A stretch of 64,000 nt of DNA from Streptomyces luteolifulvus (lineage in GTDB: Bacteria > Actinomycetota > Actinomycetes > Streptomycetales > Streptomycetaceae), in the NCBI RefSeq assembly GCF_008806595.1, contig NZ_VZRB01000031.1:26433-90432 (forward strand), written 5' to 3'. The notes under the pieces were generated by a model, which made no database searches, was not told where the DNA came from, and saw nothing but the letters and a program-made list of their open reading frames with translations. The translations under genes were made by a program, and so were the position numbers. Below, one piece after another: positions 1 to 9,202 of this stretch; position 1 is the stretch's first letter, and each line of letters begins with the position of its first letter.

Positions 1-3000
1 GCCGCGACCGCCACGAAGCCCACACCCTCCTCACCGCCCTCGGCGCCCTCCACACCCGAGGCACCGACATCGACTTCACCGCCCTCCACCCCGGACGGCA
101 CATCGACGACCTCCCCACCTACCCCTTCCAACGTCAGCGCTACTGGCTGGACGTGACCGACTATCTCGCCGAGTCCTGGCTCGGCGTAGCCCTGGGGAGT
201 GACCCGGCGGCTCTCGGCGTGACCGCTCTCGACCATCCGCTGCTCGGCGCCGCCGTCACCGTTCCCGACAGTGGTGCCGTGGTGCTCACCGGGCGGCTGT
301 CGGTGCGGGATCAGCCGTGGCTGGCCGACCACGACGTGCTCGGAAGTGTCCTGCTGCCGGGCACCGGCTTCGTGGAGCTGGTGCTGCGCGCAGCCCAGGA
401 GGTCGACTGCGACCGGATCGAGGAGCTGACGCTCACGAGCCCCCTGGTTCTGCCGGACGAGGGCGGCGTGGTGGTACGGGTCCTGGTGGGCGGGCCCGAC
501 GAGTCCGGCCGCCGTACCGCGGCGGTGTACTCCAGCGCCGAGGAGCAGCCCGCGGACACCTGGACCCTGCATGCCGAGGGCCTGCTGACCACTGGTGCGA
601 CTCCCCTGCCCGACACGTTCGAGGCCTGGCCTCCGCCCGGCGCCACCGTACGCCCGACGGACGGTGCGTACGAGCGTCTGCTGACCCGTGGGTACGGCTA
701 TGGCCCGGTGTTCCAGGGCCTGCGCGGGGCCTGGGAGCGTGGCGACGAACTCTTCGCCGAGGTCGCCCTGCCCGAGGACGCGCAGGCCGACGCCCGGCGC
801 TGCGGAGTGCACCCCGCCCTGCTCGACGCGGCCTTGCACGCCTCGCTGTTGGAGGATCTGGACGGCTCGGGGGCCACACTGCTCCCGTTCTCCTGGAACG
901 GCGTCTCCCGGCACGCCACGGGCGCCACGGTGCTGCGTGTCCGTATGCGCCCCGAGGGGTCCGACAGCGTGGCCCTCGACATCGCGGACGATGCGGGGCG
1001 CGCGGTGCTGGCCGTGACGTCGCTCGTGTCCCGAGCGGTGTCCGCGCAGCAGCTCGACAGCTTTCGGGGCGACCGCGACGCGACGCTGTACCGGGTACGG
1101 TGGCAGCCCGCCGCACCCGCCGCACCCGCCGCACCCGCCGCACCCGCCGCACCCGCCGCACCCGCCGCACCCGCCGCACCCGCCGCACCCGCCGCACCGC
1201 CGGACCGCTCCCGCCGGGCCGTCGTCGGATCGCCCGTCCTCGGACTTCCGGCGTTTCCCGGTCTCACCGAACTCGCCGAGGCGGTCGAGGCCGGTGACAC
1301 CGAGGTGCCGGACGTCGTCCTGCTGCCGCTGGACCCGAACACCGGCGACGTCCCCACCGCCGTACGAGACACCACGTCCACCGCGCTGCACGCACTCCAG
1401 ACCTGGCTGGCCGACGACCGCTTCGCCGCCTCCCGTCTGGTGATCCTGACCCGGCAGGCCGTGACCGCACGCGACGACGAGCGCCCCGACCTCGCCGCCG
1501 CCCCCGTGTGGGGACTGGTCCGGGCGGCACAGGCGGAGAACCCCGGCCGATTCGTACTGGCCGATCTCGACGAATCCGCCGAGTCCCGTGCCGCCCTGCC
1601 CGCTGCACTGGACAGCGGCGAACCTGAATTCGCCCTGCGCCAGGGCGCGTTGTTCGTACCGAGACTCGTGTTCGCGGACCCCGCGCCCCCGGCGGAGCGC
1701 ATCGACGGTACGGTCCTGATCACCGGCGGCACGGGCGGGCTCGGCGCGCTGGTCGCCCGCCACCTGGTCTCCGAGCACGGCGTCGGCAGGCTGGTCCTGA
1801 CCAGCCGACGCGGCTGCGACACCCCGGGCGCCGCGGAACTGACGGCCGAGCTGACCGGCCTCGGCGCCGAGGTCACCGTCGCCGCCTGCGACGCGGCCGA
1901 CCGCGACGCGCTCGCGGCGGTACTGGCCGCGATCCCCGCCGAACACCCCCTCACCGCCGTGGTGCATGCCGCCGGCGTCGTCGACAACGGCCTGGTCACC
2001 ACCCTCGACCCCGACCGGCTCGAAGCCGTCCTGCGCCCCAAGGTCGACGGCGCCTGGCATCTCCACGACCTCACCCGCGACCTGTCCCTGTCCGCCTTCG
2101 TCCTGTTCTCCTCCGCCGGTGGGCTGGTCCTCGCGGCGGGCCAGGGCGGCTACGCGGCGGCCAACGTGTTCCTCGACGCACTCGCCGAACACCGCGCGGC
2201 CACCGGCCTGCCCGCCACATCCCTGGCCTACGGTCTCTGGGGCCTCGACACCGGCTTCGGCGCGGCCCTCACCGAGGACGACCTGGCCCGGATGGCCCAG
2301 CAGGGCTTCCCCGCCCTCACCGCGGCCGAGGGCCTTGCGGCGTTCGACGCAGCGCTGACCGGCCCGGCCACCCTGGTGCCCGTCAAGGTCCACGCCGCCG
2401 GCGTCCGGGCGAACGGCGACGTCCCTGCCCTGCTGCGCGGCCTCGTACGGGTGCCGCGCACACCGCGCGCCACCGCGGGCTCCGCCTGGGCGGACCGCCT
2501 CGCCGGCCTCACCGGCGACGAGCGCGCAGTCGTTCTGCTCGATCTGGTCCGCACGGAGGTCGCGGCCGTACTCGGCCACGCGTCCGCCCGGGCCGTCGAA
2601 CCGGACCGCGCCTTCTCCGAGCTCGGCTTCGACTCGCTGACCGCCGTCGAACTCCGCAACAGGCTTGCCACGGCCACCGGCCTGCGCCTGCCCGCCACGC
2701 TGGTCTTCGACCACCCCACGGCCATCGCGGTCGCCGAACACCTCGACGAAACGCTCGGCGGAATGACGACCAGCACTGCCGGCACGCCCACCGCCGGCAC
2801 CACGATCCGCCGCACGGACGACGAACCGATCGCCGTGGTCGGCATGGCCTGCCGCTTCCCCGGTGGTGTCCGCACTCCCGAGGACCTGTGGCGCCTGCTC
2901 GCGGCCGGCGACGAGGCCATCGGGCCGCTGCCCACCGACCGCGGCTGGGACGAGACCCTGTACGACCCCGAACCGGGCAAGCCCGGCAAGTGCTACGCGC

Positions 3001-6000
3001 AGGGCGGCGGATTCCTGCGCGAGGCCGGGGACTTCGACGCCGGGTTCTTCGGCATCGGCCCGAACGAGGCACTGGCGATGGACCCGCAGCAGCGGCTGCT
3101 GCTGGAGACGTCGTGGGAGGCGTTCGAGCGGGCGGGCATCGACCCGGCCACCCTGCGGGGCACCGCCACCGGCGTCTACGCGGGCGTCATGTACCACGAC
3201 TACGGTTACGGCAGCTCCAGCGGAGGCAGCGCCGTCGCCGGCCGGGTGTCGTACGCGCTGGGTCTGGAGGGCCCCTCCGTCGCCGTCGACACGGCGTGCT
3301 CCTCCTCGCTCGTCGCCCTGCACTCCGCCGTGCAGGCCCTGCGCTCGGGCGAGTGCTCGCTGGCCCTGGCCGGTGGTGTGGCGGTCATGGCCTCACCGGA
3401 GATCCTGGTCGAGTTCAGCCGCCAGCGCGGACTGTCCGCCGACGGCCGATGCCGTTCCTACGCCTCCGGGGCCGACGGGACCGGTTGGGCCGAGGGCGCC
3501 GGGATCCTCCTGGTGGAGCGGCTGTCTGACGCACAGCGCAACGGCCGTACGGTCCTCGCCGTGATCCGGAGCACGGCGGTGAACCAGGACGGCGCGTCCA
3601 ACGGCTTCTTCGCCCCGAACGGCCCTTCGCAGCAGCGGGTGATCCGGCAGGCGCTGGCGTCGGCGGGACTGTCGGGCACGGATGTCGATGCGGTGGAGGG
3701 GCACGGTACGGGGACCACTCTCGGCGACCCCATCGAGGCACAGGCGCTGCTGGCGACGTACGGGCAGGACCGGCCGGACGACAGGCCCTTGTTGCTGGGG
3801 TCGATCAAGTCCAACATCGGTCATACGCAGGCCGCGGCGGGCGTGGCCGGGATCATGAAGATGGTGCTGGCGATGCGGCACGAGACGCTGCCACGCACCC
3901 TGCACGTGGACGAGCCGTCGCATCAGGTCGAGTGGTCGGCGGGCGCCGTGGAACTGCTCACCGAGGCCCGGGAGTGGCCGCGCAGCGACGAGAGCCCTCG
4001 TCGCGCCGGTGTCTCGTCCTTCGGCCTCACGGGAACGAACGCGCATGTGATCGTGGAGGAGCCGCCGGCGGTCGAGGCGGTCGCTTCGGATGGTGATGTG
4101 GCGCCGGTGGCGTGGGTGGTGTCGGGGAAGACGCCTGAGGCGCTGACGGCTTACGCCGGTCAGCTCAGGTCGTACGTTGCCGGGCGTGAGGCGTTGCGGC
4201 CGGTCGATGTGGCCTGGACGCTTGCCGGGCGGGCACGGTTCGAGCACCGGGCCGTGGTGGTCGGAGCGGACCGTGTGGAGTTGCTGCGGGGGCTGAGCGA
4301 TGTGGGCACGGCGTCCCGGCTTGAGGGCAGGCTCGCGTTTCTGTTCACTGGGCAGGGTGCTCAGCGGGTGGGGATGGGGCGTGAACTGGCCGCCCGTTTC
4401 CCGGTGTTCGCCGAGGCACTCGATGAAGTGGCCGCTGCGCTGGATGTTCATCTGGAGCGTCCGTTGCGGGAGGTTGTGTGGGGTGAGGACCCCGTTGTGT
4501 TGGAGCGGACGGGGTGGGCGCAGCCGGGTCTGTTCGCCATTGAGGTGGCACTGTTCCGTCTGCTGGAGTCGGCTGGCCTGAAGCCGGACTTCGTGGCCGG
4601 GCATTCGATCGGTGAGCTGGCCGCCGCGCACGTGGCGGGTGTGTTGACGCTCGTGGATGCGGCCCGACTGGTGGCCGCCCGTGGTCGGTTGATGCAGGCG
4701 CTGCCCGCGGGTGGCGCGATGGCCTCCGTCCGGGCCGCCGAGGCCGAGGTACGGGCGGCGCTCATCGAGGGTGTGGAGATCGCGGCGGTCAACGGCCCCC
4801 GCTCCGTGGTCATTTCAGGCACCGAGGACGGGGTGACCGCAACGCTCGACAGGCTTCAGGACTACAAGGTCACCCGCCTCCGCGTCAGCCACGCCTTCCA
4901 CTCCCCGCTGATGGAGCCCATGCTGGCCGACTTCGCCGAGGTCGCATCCCAGCTGCACTACAGCCTGCCGCGCATCCCGGTGATCTCGACCCTGACCGGC
5001 CAGCCGGTCACCGACGACCTGTGCGACCCGCAGTACTGGGTCCGCCAGGTCCGCGAGCCGGTCCGTTTCGCCGACGCGGTGACCGCGCTGTCCGACCAGG
5101 GCGTGACCACGTTCCTCGAACTCGGCCCGGACACCGTCCTCGCCGCCATGGCCGAGGACACCCTCCCCGCAGACACACACGTCATCGCGACCCAACGCCG
5201 CGACCGCCACGAGGCCCACACCCTCCTCACCGCCCTCGGCGCCCTCCACACCCGAGGCACCGACATCGACTTCACCGCCCTCCACCCCGGACGCCACATC
5301 GACAACCTCCCCACCCACCCCTTCCAACACCACCGCTACTGGCAGCCCGAGCGCGCGGCCGATGCCGGCCCGCTGTCGCTGGGGCTGGCCCCGGCCGAGC
5401 ATCCGCTGCTCGGCGCCGCCGTTCCGCTCGCCGATTCCGACGCCGTCGTGTTCACGGGCCGTCTGTCGACGCACACCCAGCCCTGGCTGGCCGACCATGT
5501 CGTCGGCGACTCGATCCTGTTCCCCGGCACCGGCTTCGTCGAGTTGGCGATCGCGGCAGGCGGACAGGTCGGCTGCGAGTTCCTGGAGGAGCTGGTGCTG
5601 GCCGCGCCGCTCACCCTGCCCGAGCAGGGCGGCACGACGATCCAGGTGTCCGTCGGCACCCCGGGCGAGAGCGGCAGCCGTACCGTCTCGATCCACTCCC
5701 GCACCGAAGACACCCAGCCGTGGGTCCGCCACGCGGACGGAGTCCTCGGCTCGGGAGTGCCGTCGGACCTCACCGGCCTGACCGAGTGGCCGCCGCCCGG
5801 TGCCGTGGCCGTGCCGGTCGACGAGGTCTACGAGACGATGTTCACGCGCGGCTACGGCTATGGCCCGGTGTTCCAGGGGCTGAGGGCCGCCTGGCAGCGC
5901 GGCGACGAGATGTTCGCCGAGATCGCGCTGCCGGAGCAGGCCCACACCGAGGCCGCCCGGTACGCCCTCCATCCGGCCCTGCTGGACGCCTCCTTGCACG

Positions 6001-8828
6001 CCATGGGCCTGGCCGGCGCCGACGAGGACGGCGCCACCATGCTGCCGTTCTCCTGGAGCGGTGTTTCCGTGCACGCCCACGGCGCGCGCGGCCTGCGCGT
6101 CAGGATCACGCCGGCCGGTGACCGGGCCGTGGCGCTCGACCTCGCCGACCTCTCCGGCCGGCCCGTGGCCACGGTCGGCGCGCTGAGCCTGCGTGAGATC
6201 ACCCCCGAGCAGCTCGCCGTGCTGCGGCAGGCCGGAGACTGCCTGTACCGGATCGACTGGGAGCCGATCACCTCCGTCCCGCCCGCGGATTCCGTCGCCG
6301 ACTGGGTGACGGTCGGCCACGGTTGCCCGTACGACGATCTCCCCGCCCTCGTCGCGGCGCTCGACTCGGGTACGGCCCAGGTGCCCGAGGTGGTGCTCTG
6401 GCGGGCCGCGCCGGGGCGGGCCGACGTGCCGGCCGACGTGCGTGCGGCCCTCGCCGATGCACTGGAGGCGGTTCAACTCTGGCTGGCCGACGAGCGGTTC
6501 GCCGCCTCCAAGCTGGTGATCGTGACCAACGGCGCGATGAACGACGGCGGTTCGGACATCGCCCTGCATCAGGCGCCCGTCTGGGGGCTGGTCCGCGCAG
6601 CGCAGGCCGAGAACCCCGGCCGGTTCGTCCTCGCCGACATCGCCGACATCGCCGACATCGCCGACATCGCCGACATCGCCGAGATCAGCAACATCGGCGA
6701 CATCGACGACGCCGACCACCTCACAGAGTCGGCGAGCGGCACGGCCCTCCTCTCCGCCGTAGCGACCGGCGAGCCCGAACTGATGCTCCGCGCCGGGAAG
6801 TTCCTCGTGCCCCGCCTGGCCCGTGAGCAGCACCCCACCGAGACTCCTCCCGTACGGCTCGACCCCGCCGGCACCGCCCTCGTCACCGGCGGAACGGGCG
6901 GCCTGGGCGCGCTGGTGGCACGGCACCTGTTCAGCCACCACGGCATCCGGCGGCTCATCCTCACCAGCCGCAGCGGTCCGGCCGCACCGGGGGCCGACCG
7001 ACTGTACGCCGAGCTCATCGAACTCGGGGCCGACGTACGCGTCGTCGCCTGTGACGCGGGCGACCGCGAGGCACTGACCGCCGTACTGGCCGACGTCGAT
7101 CCGGCCGCACCGCTCACCGCCGTCGTGCACGCGGCCGGCGCCGTCGACGACGGTGTGGTCGGCTCGCTGACGCCGCAGCGGATCGAGACGACCCTGCGCC
7201 CGAAGGTCGACGGAGCGTGGCATCTGCACGAACTCACCGCCGGACTGCCGCTCGCCGCGTTCGTCATGTTCTCCTCGGCCGGCGGCCTCGTGCTGGCGGC
7301 AGGGCAGGGCGGTTACGCCTCCGGCAACGTCTTCCTCGACGCCCTCGCCCGGCACCGCGCGGCGAACGGGCTGCCCGCGACCTCGCTGGCGTACGGGCTG
7401 TGGGGCATCGAGGCGGGCCTCGGCGCGTGGCTGACCGAGGCCGACCGGGGGCGCCTCGCACGTCAGGGCTTCCCCGTTCTCACCGTGGAGGAGGGGCTGG
7501 CGGCCTTCGACGCCGCGCTGGTCACCGACCGGCCGACACTCGTGCCCGTCAAGGTGGAGGCCGCCGCTCTGCGGTCCCGGCCCGGCGAACTCCCGGCACT
7601 TCTGCGGGCCTTGGTGCCTTCGGCGCGGCGCCGTGCCGCCGCCGGTCCTGCGGACTCCGCGGACCTGGCCCGCCGGCTCGCGGGTCTCTCCGACTCCGAG
7701 CAGGAGCGGGAGCTCACCCAACTGGTGCGGGCCCACGTGGCCGCCGTGCTGGGACACGAGAGCGCGCAGGCCGTCGATCCCGAACGGGACTTCCTGGAGC
7801 TCGGGTTCGACTCCCTCGCCGCCGTCGAGCTGCGCAACCGGCTGACGGCCGCGACGGGTCTGCGGCTGTCCCCGATGGCGGTGTTCGACAACAAGAACCC
7901 CACCGCCCTCGCCCGTCGTCTGCACGCCGATCTGTCCCTGCCGCCCATGGCCGTCCCGGCGGCCGGTGGGACGCCGGACACCCTGGCCGAGCTGTTCCGG
8001 GCGGCTGTGCTGTCCGACCAGGTGATCAAGGGCTTCGATCTGCTGCGGGCCGTGTCCGATCTGCGTCCGCGGTTCACCTGCGCCGCCGACTTCGGACCCC
8101 TGCCCGACGGCGTCCGGCTCGCGGACGGGCCGCAGGAGCCCGTACTGATCGGCATCAGCACCCCGATGGCGACCGGCGGGCCGCACCAGCACGCGCGGCT
8201 CGCCGCCGCGTTCCGCGGGAAGCGTCCGATGATCACGCTGACCAACCCCGGGTTCACGGCGGGCGAGCCGCTGCCCCACTCCACGGACGCGGTGATCGAC
8301 TACCTCGCGGAGGCTGTGCTGCGCGCCGCCGCGGACCGGCCGTTCGTCCTCATCGGCTACTCGTCGGGCGGCACGCTCGCGCACGCCACGGCCGGCCATC
8401 TGGAACGGGTGCGCGGGGTCGGGCCCGCGGGGGTCGTCCTGATGGACACCTACCGGGTCGACCTGGAGGACCGGGACCAGGGTCGGCTGATGGAACAGCT
8501 CACCATCGGACTGGTCCGCAAGGACGAGGCGTTCGGCCTGTTCCACAGCAGCGCCCTGTCCGCGATGAACCGCTACTTCGACCTCGTGCCGAGATTCACG
8601 CTGGAGCCGCTGGCGGCGCCCGTGCTGTTCGTCGGCGCCACCGAGTCCTTCATGCCGCCCGGCACGGCCACGGACGGCGACGACGACTGGCGGGCCAAGC
8701 CCTGGGACCCCGCACACCACTACATCGCCGTGCGGGCCTCCCACTTCTCCATGATCGAGGAGCGTGCCGCCGAGGCCGGCGCGCTCGTCGAGGAGTGGAT
8801 CTCCCGGCATGCCCGTAGGGGTGACTAG
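1..8828 (+). CDS. Modular type I polyketide synthase, C-terminal part with thioesterase (5' partial)
   Basis: The frame is open through the left edge, so the N-terminus lies outside; 2,941 residues are visible. Domain order by position: end of an AT and its linker (1-150); DH (about 230-1050, HxxxGxxxxP His at 330); KR (about 1090-2330, GGTGGLG cofactor loop near 1723); ACP (Ser at 2634); KS (about 2820-4060, Cys at 3297 in TACSSS, plus EGHGTGT and KSNIGH); AT (about 4330-5190, GHSIG, and HAFHS at 4890, which predicts malonyl-CoA); DH (about 5400-6210); KR (about 6240-7590); ACP (near 7810); thioesterase (about 7990-8800, GYSSGG near 8357). Two consecutive DH-KR modules without ER imply a conjugated diene next to the carboxyl end, and the thioesterase makes this the final synthase. 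Two 9-bp tandem arrays expand the protein inside module linkers. Domain calls are secure; the product is inferred. Confidence 0.95.
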   Translation, partial: RDRHEAHTLLTALGALHTRGTDIDFTALHPGRHIDDLPTYPFQRQRYWLDVTDYLAESWLGVALGSDPAALGVTALDHPLLGAAVTVPDSGAVVLTGRLSVRDQPWLADHDVLGSVLLPGTGFVELVLRAAQEVDCDRIEELTLTSPLVLPDEGGVVVRVLVGGPDESGRRTAAVYSSAEEQPADTWTLHAEGLLTTGATPLPDTFEAWPPPGATVRPTDGAYERLLTRGYGYGPVFQGLRGAWERGDELFAEVALPEDAQADARRCGVHPALLDAALHASLLEDLDGSGATLLPFSWNGVSRHATGATVLRVRMRPEGSDSVALDIADDAGRAVLAVTSLVSRAVSAQQLDSFRGDRDATLYRVRWQPAAPAAPAAPAAPAAPAAPAAPAAPAAPAAPPDRSRRAVVGSPVLGLPAFPGLTELAEAVEAGDTEVPDVVLLPLDPNTGDVPTAVRDTTSTALHALQTWLADDRFAASRLVILTRQAVTARDDERPDLAAAPVWGLVRAAQAENPGRFVLADLDESAESRAALPAALDSGEPEFALRQGALFVPRLVFADPAPPAERIDGTVLITGGTGGLGALVARHLVSEHGVGRLVLTSRRGCDTPGAAELTAELTGLGAEVTVAACDAADRDALAAVLAAIPAEHPLTAVVHAAGVVDNGLVTTLDPDRLEAVLRPKVDGAWHLHDLTRDLSLSAFVLFSSAGGLVLAAGQGGYAAANVFLDALAEHRAATGLPATSLAYGLWGLDTGFGAALTEDDLARMAQQGFPALTAAEGLAAFDAALTGPATLVPVKVHAAGVRANGDVPALLRGLVRVPRTPRATAGSAWADRLAGLTGDERAVVLLDLVRTEVAAVLGHASARAVEPDRAFSELGFDSLTAVELRNRLATATGLRLPATLVFDHPTAIAVAEHLDETLGGMTTSTAGTPTAGTTIRRTDDEPIAVVGMACRFPGGVRTPEDLWRLLAAGDEAIGPLPTDRGWDETLYDPEPGKPGKCYAQGGGFLREAGDFDAGFFGIGPNEALAMDPQQRLLLETSWEAFERAGIDPATLRGTATGVYAGVMYHDYGYGSSSGGSAVAGRVSYALGLEGPSVAVDTACSSSLVALHSAVQALRSGECSLALAGGVAVMASPEILVEFSRQRGLSADGRCRSYASGADGTGWAEGAGILLVERLSDAQRNGRTVLAVIRSTAVNQDGASNGFFAPNGPSQQRVIRQALASAGLSGTDVDAVEGHGTGTTLGDPIEAQALLATYGQDRPDDRPLLLGSIKSNIGHTQAAAGVAGIMKMVLAMRHETLPRTLHVDEPSHQVEWSAGAVELLTEAREWPRSDESPRRAGVSSFGLTGTNAHVIVEEPPAVEAVASDGDVAPVAWVVSGKTPEALTAYAGQLRSYVAGREALRPVDVAWTLAGRARFEHRAVVVGADRVELLRGLSDVGTASRLEGRLAFLFTGQGAQRVGMGRELAARFPVFAEALDEVAAALDVHLERPLREVVWGEDPVVLERTGWAQPGLFAIEVALFRLLESAGLKPDFVAGHSIGELAAAHVAGVLTLVDAARLVAARGRLMQALPAGGAMASVRAAEAEVRAALIEGVEIAAVNGPRSVVISGTEDGVTATLDRLQDYKVTRLRVSHAFHSPLMEPMLADFAEVASQLHYSLPRIPVISTLTGQPVTDDLCDPQYWVRQVREPVRFADAVTALSDQGVTTFLELGPDTVLAAMAEDTLPADTHVIATQRRDRHEAHTLLTALGALHTRGTDIDFTALHPGRHIDNLPTHPFQHHRYWQPERAADAGPLSLGLAPAEHPLLGAAVPLADSDAVVFTGRLSTHTQPWLADHVVGDSILFPGTGFVELAIAAGGQVGCEFLEELVLAAPLTLPEQGGTTIQVSVGTPGESGSRTVSIHSRTEDTQPWVRHADGVLGSGVPSDLTGLTEWPPPGAVAVPVDEVYETMFTRGYGYGPVFQGLRAAWQRGDEMFAEIALPEQAHTEAARYALHPALLDASLHAMGLAGADEDGATMLPFSWSGVSVHAHGARGLRVRITPAGDRAVALDLADLSGRPVATVGALSLREITPEQLAVLRQAGDCLYRIDWEPITSVPPADSVADWVTVGHGCPYDDLPALVAALDSGTAQVPEVVLWRAAPGRADVPADVRAALADALEAVQLWLADERFAASKLVIVTNGAMNDGGSDIALHQAPVWGLVRAAQAENPGRFVLADIADIADIADIADIAEISNIGDIDDADHLTESASGTALLSAVATGEPELMLRAGKFLVPRLAREQHPTETPPVRLDPAGTALVTGGTGGLGALVARHLFSHHGIRRLILTSRSGPAAPGADRLYAELIELGADVRVVACDAGDREALTAVLADVDPAAPLTAVVHAAGAVDDGVVGSLTPQRIETTLRPKVDGAWHLHELTAGLPLAAFVMFSSAGGLVLAAGQGGYASGNVFLDALARHRAANGLPATSLAYGLWGIEAGLGAWLTEADRGRLARQGFPVLTVEEGLAAFDAALVTDRPTLVPVKVEAAALRSRPGELPALLRALVPSARRRAAAGPADSADLARRLAGLSDSEQERELTQLVRAHVAAVLGHESAQAVDPERDFLELGFDSLAAVELRNRLTAATGLRLSPMAVFDNKNPTALARRLHADLSLPPMAVPAAGGTPDTLAELFRAAVLSDQVIKGFDLLRAVSDLRPRFTCAADFGPLPDGVRLADGPQEPVLIGISTPMATGGPHQHARLAAAFRGKRPMITLTNPGFTAGEPLPHSTDAVIDYLAEAVLRAAADRPFVLIGYSSGGTLAHATAGHLERVRGVGPAGVVLMDTYRVDLEDRDQGRLMEQLTIGLVRKDEAFGLFHSSALSAMNRYFDLVPRFTLEPLAAPVLFVGATESFMPPGTATDGDDDWRAKPWDPAHHYIAVRASHFSMIEERAAEAGALVEEWISRHARRGD
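1107..1196 (+). repeat. 9-bp tandem repeat, about 10 copies, in PKS
   Basis: CCCGCCGCA is repeated about ten times in frame and encodes (Pro-Ala-Ala)n between the DH and KR of the first visible module. It is a flexible Pro/Ala linker made by slippage-type expansion. Confidence 0.95.
6633..6704 (+). repeat. 9-bp tandem repeat, 5 perfect plus degenerate copies, in PKS
   Basis: GCCGACATC is repeated five times exactly (6633-6677), then in drifting copies to 6704, encoding (Ala-Asp-Ile)n inside the structural half of the second KR. The same site in the first KR (after ENPGRFVLAD) has an ordinary short loop without the repeat. Confidence 0.93.
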
Positions 8829-8899
8829 GGGTTCTTGCCGGGCCCGCCCCTTCCTATCGTCGTGGGTGCAATCGGGTGATCGAGAAAACGGGAGCTGGA

Positions 8900-9202
8900 A
8901 TGAGCGCTGACGGCAGCTGGGAGTTCACGATCGACAGCCCCATCGGCAAGCAGAGCCTTTGGGTGGAGATGAAGGCGGAGGACGGCAAGCTGGTCGGCAC
9001 CTGCCGGGCGGACGGTCAGGTCATCGACCCGGACATCATCGACGGGAAGATCGACGGCGACCTGCTGTCCTTCAAGGTGAAGTCGCACAAGCCGGTTCCG
9101 CTGAAGATGACGCTGACCCTGACGCGCAACGGCGACAGCATGTCCGGCAAGGCGAAGCCCGGCATGTTCGGCACGTTCCCGGTCACCGGCAAGCGGGTCT
9201 AG
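8900..9202 (+). CDS. Small beta-rich protein of unknown function
   Basis: The protein is 100 residues, with no signal peptide or membrane segment. I do not recognise the family. The sequence alternates short hydrophobic and charged stretches separated by Gly/Asp turns (for example VEMKAEDGKLVG and MTLTLTRNGDSMSG), which reads like a small antiparallel beta barrel or sandwich. ATG 8900 was chosen because GGGAG lies 6 bases upstream; an in-frame GTG at 8876 has no such site. It starts 71 bp after the PKS stop and its TAG shares one base with the GTG of the next gene (TAGTG), so it is translationally coupled to the hydrolase and probably belongs to the polyketide operon. Its role is unknown; a ligand-binding or accessory role is only a guess. 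Confidence 0.8.
   Translation: MSADGSWEFTIDSPIGKQSLWVEMKAEDGKLVGTCRADGQVIDPDIIDGKIDGDLLSFKVKSHKPVPLKMTLTLTRNGDSMSGKAKPGMFGTFPVTGKRV

Noticed and set aside
4815..8810. Very long open frame on the minus strand inside the PKS
   Set aside because: It is antisense to clear KS, AT, DH, KR, ACP and TE domains; long antisense frames are normal at this GC content.
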